Positions 57,967 through 64,000 of a stretch of 64,000 nucleotides of DNA are shown here, piece after piece; the first letter of the stretch is position 1, and each line of letters starts with the position of its first letter. Made by a program: the position numbers and the translations under genes. Origin of the DNA: Cynocephalus volans (lineage: Eukaryota; Chordata; Mammalia; Dermoptera; Cynocephalidae); the NCBI RefSeq assembly GCF_027409185.1, contig NC_084468.1:50593001-50657000 (forward strand), in the 5' to 3' direction. The notes below the pieces were generated by a model. That model did not search any database, was not told the origin of the DNA, and saw nothing but the letters and a program-made list of their open reading frames with translations.

Positions 57967-58309
57967 GTTTATATTCTGTTTTATTAATTTTTTATGTAAC
58001 TTTTGTGTCTAAACTTAGATATTTAATTTCAGTTCTTGATTTCTTTTTATTAAGTGGACTTGTTGATTGGCTTTGAAATTAATTTGCCTTTGAAAAGTTT
58101 ATTCATCTTCCTATGTTAAAATTAATTTGATATTTACATGCTTTTGGAAGACTTTAGAGAGCTACCAGAAATAACTGTAGAGATTATAAAATGAAATATG
58201 TAAATTTTAATAAGTTTTACATCTCCAGTTTTTTTGAAAATTTGAAGCTCTACTTTCTACACAATAATTGTGTTATTCATCTATTTTTCAGTTTATGTAT
58301 TTGTTATTT

Positions 58310-58490
58310 TTTGTTTGTTTGTTTGTTTGTTTTTTTAAAGATGACAGGTAGGGGGATCTTAACCCTTGACTTGGTATTGTCAGCACCATGCTCACCCAGT
58401 GAGCTAACCAGCCCTCTCTATATGGGATCCGAACCCATGGCCTTGGTGTTATCAGCACCACACCCTCCCAAGTAAGCCACAGGCTGACCC
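58310..58490 (-). mobile_element. tRNA-Ile-like dimeric SINE, standard type, minus
   Basis: Minus-strand head GGGTCAGCCTGTGGC, then GTGGTGCTGATAACACCAAG (tRNA-Ile-like anticodon arm), box B GGGTTCGGATCC, then a second unit with GGTTAGCTCACTGGGTGAGC and GGTGCTGACAATACCAAG, ending in an A-rich CAAA tail. A perfect 16-bp duplication tatgtatttgttattt is at 58294-58309 and 58491-58506. The resemblance of both units to tRNA-Ile is what links it to CYN-type SINEs. Confidence 0.9.
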
Positions 58491-58627
58491 TATGTATTTG
58501 TTATTTGAACAAATAAATGTGCATATCTTTTAAAAAATGAAATAAAAGTAATTTTTAAAAGTTGAATATCTCCTAGGATGCAATTAAAACAAATAAAATG
58601 GAATGATTTTTCATTTTCAATATAGTA

Positions 58628-58745
58628 TTAGTTTTCAAACCTTAGTATGCCTCAGCATCACCTACCTGAAATGGTTTTTAAAATGCAGATCCTCACAAAT
58701 CATTTAGTCTTATCTCCAATCTCTGATTCAGTAAGTCTAAGGTAA
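58628..58745 (+). mobile_element. MER5A-like hAT-Charlie element
   Basis: 'gttttcaaaccttagtatgc', 'ctcagcatcacctacctgaa', 'tctctgattcagtaagtcta' occur in MER5A order; partial and diverged. Confidence 0.6.
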
Positions 58746-61700
58746 GTGAAGCTAGCTTACTGCTAAAATGATCTCATATGTTGCTCTTCCTCATGGTTTA
58801 AGGCCCTGTTTCAGTATAACTCCACTATAGGATAGTGATAATATCCTATATCCTGTTCTTATGATAATATGTTTTTGAATGCTTTAACAAATATTATTAT
58901 CTATCATCACAGGTAAATAGAAGGAAAGGCTTGCCTTTGTAAACTTGTAATAATGTATTAAATGAAATGGAAAGACTATAACACAAATACACACACACAC
59001 ACAGATATGCATATAAGTATATGCATATATAATGCCATGTACAATGACACATATTTCATTGTAGGAGTAGTCACTATGTACATCCATAATCATAGAACAT
59101 TAAGCAGATTATGAACGGGTCTTTTCACTTTATTTAAGCTATCCTAATATTCATCTCATCAAAAATAATTGACCATAATTACAGGTATTATAATGTGAGG
59201 TGGCTTGTATGCACTTATTTTTTTAGTTATTAGTAAATAATAAATTTTTTGCAAGACTAGAAAGAGAAGGAATGAAATACAATGAGTAATTTAGAAAGCA
59301 AAAATATTGAAAACCAAAGAGGAAAATGTTATGATTCTTTTGCAATGAGTGGGTTATGTAATTATTACTGTACAAGGATGTCTTTATCAACTTTAAATAG
59401 TTCTGAGTAATATATTGGTTTCTTCCTCTTTTTTTTTTTTCTCCATTACTTTAAAGACATAGAAGCATCTCATCTTCAGTTTTTTAAAAAAACTTTTAGA
59501 CAATTTAGGAATAAAAATTAGTTGTAAATCCATATAAGGATTAATTGGAAAAAATGACTGGAAACATGAAGAATCTAAGTAAATAATTGAAAAGGACAGT
59601 GACTCTCAAATCAGTTGTATAATAATAAGGCACTAAGACTTCATACTGCTTGTGAATATTTTTATGTTACCTATGCCAGTTAAAAACTTTTATCTGAATT
59701 ATTTTCTTTCGCACATTATTCATTTCATTTGGAAACCTGCTGATAGATCTTACTTGTCGAAGTCTAAAACTTAACCTATTTATTGAGTATCTCCTATCCT
59801 ATACACTTAGCATTACTCAGTATTGGGAGGGGATCTATATAATAATTGTAAGTTTTAGTTTCTCCTGAATTAGTAATCTAGCAAGCTCCAGTGGATGTAA
59901 TATCTAGGTTCAAAAAACTGATCTACCCCATAGGTTTATATTTAGACATATCTCTCTAAAAATTTAAGCGTTTAAGAAAACTGGGTTTCCGAATCTATAT
60001 TCTTCATCCACGATTGATATAAATGTAACTCATTTTCATTGAGTACCTCACTGTGATAATCATCAGTGATAACAAATATGAGAGTCACTAATTTATAACC
60101 CAACCAGTTGCTTTTGAAAACTTGAAAGTTCCTGAAATCCACAAAGTATAATCTCATAAACACAGGATTAACTAAACTCATCTACTAGATGGCCTCTGAT
60201 AGGCATCTCTAAATCTCTTGGAGGACAGCTGTCAGAGTTTTGAGGTACCTTCGGTCACTGTGGGCCCTCACAGCGCATCATCATCTACTGAGGGCACTGC
60301 TGAGAGTTTTTTTTTTTTAATCTTTGGCCATCATTGCCTTGAGTTTCCTTATCTGCAAAATGGTCTGAGTCACTGAAGGGCCTAATTGTCTCTTTCCAAA
60401 ATTTGAACTCAATTTCGTTAGAGGAAAACAGAGTTACAGCACTTGTGGCTCAGTTTCTTACAGCTTTTCATGAATTCACTCTCAGAGAACTATATTCAAC
60501 AAACACTAGAAATTCTAAAAATTGTAGTTGAATTTGAATCTACATCTGTAAGGTAATCAGAACATAAACTAATGAAATAAGTAACGTGAAAAACAGCATA
60601 ATAACCATCAGGTGCCCAAATGTATGAAAACCATAGGTTAAATCACAGAAATTCAGAACAATAAAAGTAAACACTGGGATGTTGTAGATGGAGGAGATGA
60701 AAATCCATGTTTCAGACAGGATAAATGTGTGTTAAAAGGATACAGATGAGATTGATCTTGCATTAAAGTGGAAAATAAGACTGTATGGAGAAAAGGATTA
60801 TTATAACTAAAGAGTAAGCTAAGGAGTAACATTTTATAATTATAGTAGAACCTAGCAACTTGAAATTTGAAGTCACCGGGAAACCCCTGAACAATTTTTT
60901 ACTAGATAATCACATAAAATCAAATGTGCTAGTAAGACACACTGAAGAGGCTCGTCCACATCATTATTTTATTCAAGAAATTGGTTGGCACCTGATGATA
61001 GGCATTAGAAATTCAGCAGAGAATAAGACAGATTACATACCTGTTGTATAAGGAATATACCAGTTACATTGAAAGAGGTATTTATAAGGTTAGGATAAAT
61101 AAATGTTTACATAGAGTTAGTTGTTAAGTATATGACAAATGGCCTTTGTAAACAATTAAGGTTTTTCCAAACCTAAATTGCTCTCCATAAATTTCCTTTC
61201 TACAATTATTTTCATAATTCTCAGCAAAAGTCCATGTTACCTTAGAGAAAAATAGAGGGTGTCAGTAATAGCTTCCTCAAATTTCTTCATCCCATCAGCC
61301 TATAGATTTGTCAAAATTTGCTCTAATCTTGACACAATGTTTTGTCTTCTTCAATTTTCTCTTCCTTGTTTCTTGATAGAATATTTCTTATTTCTTATTC
61401 TTCACATAATTCATTCCATTCTGACATCTTTCTACACAATTATACTCATCACTCTTATTCAAATTACTGAGAACTTAGATGAACTACCTTTTAAATTTGT
61501 ACTTCCATTCTCTTTTTAGTCATTTGACAGTTCTTTCTCCCTTCTTTATATCTTTTCTCTTGAATTTTGTATCATTATTATTCTCTGATGACCTTTGTCT
61601 TGCTTCTTTATTTGTAATCCATGGGCTTTTACGATTTGTTCTAAGTTCTCAGTATATTGACTTTCTCTAAGTTTTAATTCTTTGACATTTTTTAATTTGT

Positions 61701-61999
61701 GTTCTGTGGACATTAATCAACCATGATGGTTAAAACTACTACCTATACAAATAATTATAAAGACATAACATTAAACCCTTACTCATAAGTTCATTTATTT
61801 GTGCCCAGCCATATTTTATGCATTTGCAGTGCAGTGATGGTCTTTGTCCTAACGGAGTTAATGATGCATGCTATCACAGTAGCACAAAGCACAGAGACTT
61901 AACCTATTCTATTTGGTGGAGAAGACCTGCCAGAGGAAGCAATAGTTCCGCTAATAATGCAAGAAAAATATAAACTATTTATGAAAAAAAAAATTGATG
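58746..61999. other. largely unassigned A+T-rich sequence
   Basis: A short (CA)n is at 58984-59002, and a weak MIR-like word 'ttgagtttccttatctgcaa' at 60338-60358. The rest, including the pyrimidine-rich 61.2-61.7 kb stretch and its frames, shows no recognisable gene or transposon. Confidence 0.35.
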
Positions 62000-62650
62000 A
62001 TGGTTAGAAAGAGTATTTCTTCCTTAGGGCTGAAATCAGAAGAGGAGAAATGACATGGTAGGTTCAAAGAATGGATGACACTTCAAGTATAAGTGGTGGT
62101 GGTTTGGAAGTTGAGGCTGAAAGAAGTATGGGTGTGCTAGATTTTAGGAGCTTGTAAAAAAGAATACAAAGTTAGACTTTGTACGAAATATCAATAGAAA
62201 GCCATGGAAGGCTTTAGCTGGTGATTGTCATAATTTTGCATGCAATTTCAGAAAACTATTTTCAGTGCAGAATAGAAAAGTGGGGTAAAATAAGAATGAA
62301 GGCAAGAATATAATTTAATAGAGTATGACAATAATCTATGCCAGAGAAAACAGTGGCCTGGTCAAGGGCTATGGAATTGGACATGCAGATAACTGAAAGG
62401 TAGAAAAAAAAAAGTAAAGTAAATGCATGTTAAGTATGGCAAGGAAGTTTGAAAAAGATAGAGTAGTGTAGAATAGATCCTAGCATTTTTATTTTTTTAA
62501 GTGCTTGAGAGATGGTGGTGCTATTTTCTAGTGAGGGAATATTGGGAAAAGAGTGCATTTGGGGTGATGGTAATCAATTGCAGTTGGGGCATGTTAAGCT
62601 TCAGATGTCTGTGAGACATTCAATATCCAGTAAGCAGTGGGATGTAAATT
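62000..62650 (+). repeat. ancient interspersed repeat, family uncertain
   Basis: The order 'gccatggaaggctttagctg', 'gacaataatctatgccagag', 'agtggcctggtcaagggct', 'ttggggcatgttaagcttca', 'gatgtctgtgagacattcaa' resembles a widespread old mammalian repeat. I cannot assign the family name securely. Confidence 0.4.
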
Positions 62651-63187
62651 TCTGGAATTCAAGAATGATGTCTGGATTGGCTATATTGCTAGGAGAGTCA
62701 AAAGCAGAGGGAACTTGCCTTAAAATTTCACATTCATGGTTTCAAGTGTATATTGAAATTTTTATCAGGATGTTGCACAGAACATTCAAACCAAAAATGA
62801 TGAATATCTAGTTCAAATGTTCTCAAAATGCTTCTTCCTCCTATAATTGATATTACTAAGTTTCTAAAGTTAGAACTCCTGGAGTCATTCTTGCCCATTC
62901 TTGCCCATCTTTCTCTCAATTCTAATAGATAAAAATATCTCAAATTGATCAATTTTACCCCATCTTCTTGGTCCTTGACTTAAATCAGTGTTTCATCACT
63001 TTATCTACTATTGTAGTCTCCTACTGAGTCTCTCATTTACAATTCATTTCCCAAGTATTATTCTTTTTCATGTATTTCAAATCCCAACAATTGACTTTTC
63101 TTCTGCCTGAAATATCCTGATGGGTATTACTCATTGATTTGTTTCTTTTCTTTTCTTTTCTCCCTATACATTTTCTTCCTATGCATA
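62651..63187. other. no recognised feature
   Basis: Unassigned. A small tandem 'cattcttgcc' pair lies near 62887-62909. Confidence 0.3.
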
Positions 63188-63266
63188 AGGGCACTTCAAA
63201 AAGTTTGTGAAAAATTGAACTAAAAAATCATATGAATCCTTCTATGAATTTTTTGAAGACACCTCA
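63188..63266. mobile_element. mariner-like MITE, 79 bp with TA ends
   Basis: Arms 'agggcacttcaaaaagtttg' and 'gaattttttgaagacacct' are near inverse complements and the element is flanked by TA (63186-63187 and 63267-63268), the Tc1/mariner target. The best-delimited of the three copies. Confidence 0.7.
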
Positions 63267-63604
63267 TATTTGGAGATGCCTAATTATTTACATCTATTGA
63301 ATTTTAGAAAGCATGACATTTATTATGAAATCACCTTAGTATGTTGATTAGAAGTAACTTTTACAACAGAGAAATTCATTTTCATAACTTTTTAATATTA
63401 ATAAAATTTTTGAAGTGACACTGTTAGACCTTATTATCAGAGACTTATGACTGATAAAATGACTAATGGTAATGACTTTTATAAAATAGGATATTTCTTC
63501 TCAAAAAGATTTTGCAATTACTATAAGTTCAAAAAACACATATCAAATGGCAACATGTAGTAGTTACAATTATGTAAAAAATTATGTATCTGTTTATGTC
63601 TAGA
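63267..63604. other. no recognised feature
   Basis: Unassigned A+T-rich sequence. Confidence 0.3.
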
Positions 63605-64000
63605 TAAAAGAAAAACTTCAGACAAATTAAATTTAACAGAGTTTAATTAAGCAAAGAAAAGAAACAAAAACGATTGACAAATCAGGCAACATCTGGAATC
63701 AGACGAGATTCAGAGGGACTCAACCACTGGCACGTGGTTGGTTAAGATTTGTAGACAGAAAAAAGGAAACAAGGTACAGAAAATGGAAGTGAGATACAGA
63801 AACAGTGGGATTGATTGATTACAACTTGATATTGGTCTTATTTGAACACAGTTTAAAAAGCTGGCTGCCTATGATTGGCTGAGACTCAGCTATTGTTACA
63901 GAAGCAAACTTCTAAATTAAGTTAGAGTTCATACATAAGAGCTCAAGTATGTGAATACAGAGGCTTCCTCAGGAAAAATTTTAGTTTGATTTAACAAGAT
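63605..64000 (-). mobile_element. LTR-like repeat continuing past the window
   Basis: Words such as 'gagtttaattaagcaaagaa', 'gattgacaaatcaggcaaca', 'gggactcaaccactggcacg' and 'ctatgattggctgagactca' follow the order of a common reversed ERV LTR. The CCAAT-like 'gattggctgag' at 63871 fits a promoter region. One end is outside the window and no duplication can be tested. Confidence 0.4.

Noticed and set aside
61259..61670. hydrophobic small proteins (possible membrane peptides)
   Set aside because: T- and C-rich DNA gives Phe/Leu/Ser-rich frames by composition; no family resemblance or start context.
1..64000. CRISPR arrays, operons, phage or plasmid modules
   Set aside because: No regularly spaced repeats, ribosome-binding sites or prokaryotic gene density; repeat content is mammalian throughout.

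Overview
The window looks like A+T-rich, gene-poor nuclear DNA from a placental mammal. I found no exon, no intact gene, no bacterial-style operon and no CRISPR array. The longest open reading frames are pieces of LINE-1, shadows of an old endogenous retrovirus, or chance frames. The lineage clue is three tRNA-derived SINEs made of one and a half to two tRNA-Ile-like units, with head, pol III box B and A-rich tail. They resemble the CYN SINEs of colugos (Dermoptera). That is recall, not a database match, so a bat or another placental lineage remains possible.

Layout. 0-6.6 kb: old L1 pieces, an MST-type MaLR LTR, then one old L1 broken by an MLT1 and an MST LTR, then a Tigger-like DNA transposon. 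6.6-12.3 kb: mostly unrecognised, plus a MIR and an ancient L1. 12.3-15.6 kb: an ERVL-type gag relic with a possible LTR, then a minus-strand L1 whose 5' UTR is joined directly to late ORF2 and which carries a SINE. 15.6-22.8 kb: MER20, a short L1, and a long unique tract with a CpG-retaining segment near 19.1-19.5 kb. 22.8-24.7 kb: a 5'-inverted L1 holding a solo LTR with a perfect 6-bp target duplication. 24.7-30.2 kb: unique DNA, MIR, a processed EIF4E2 pseudogene (28.2-29.2 kb) and a CR1/L3 relic. 30.6-32.8 kb: ancient L1, a CA repeat and a MaLR LTR. 36.3-37.9 kb: a U6 snRNA pseudogene fused to a 5'-truncated L1. 39.4-40.3 kb: ancient L1. 42.7-48.1 kb: a 5-kb L1 inserted in an older L1 with a 12-bp duplication. 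48-50 kb: a mariner-like MITE, an L1 tail and a 229-bp internally deleted L1. 51-54.6 kb: ancient L1 pieces. 55.0-58.5 kb: an L1 5' half split by a SINE, a probable LTR, an old L1, a second MITE and a third SINE. 58.5-64 kb: MER5A-like, unique DNA, a third MITE and an LTR-like sequence running off the end.

Nothing here works together as a pathway. The content is a record of retrotransposition: LINE machinery that mobilised itself, the SINEs, a U6 RNA and an EIF4E2 mRNA, overlaid by LTR and DNA-transposon insertions. The most informative points are the junctions: the U6-L1 chimera, the twin-primed L1 with its LTR, the internally deleted L1 copies, three SINE architectures with perfect target duplications, and a 12-bp perfect hairpin inside L1 ORF2. 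I found no convincing undescribed functional system.
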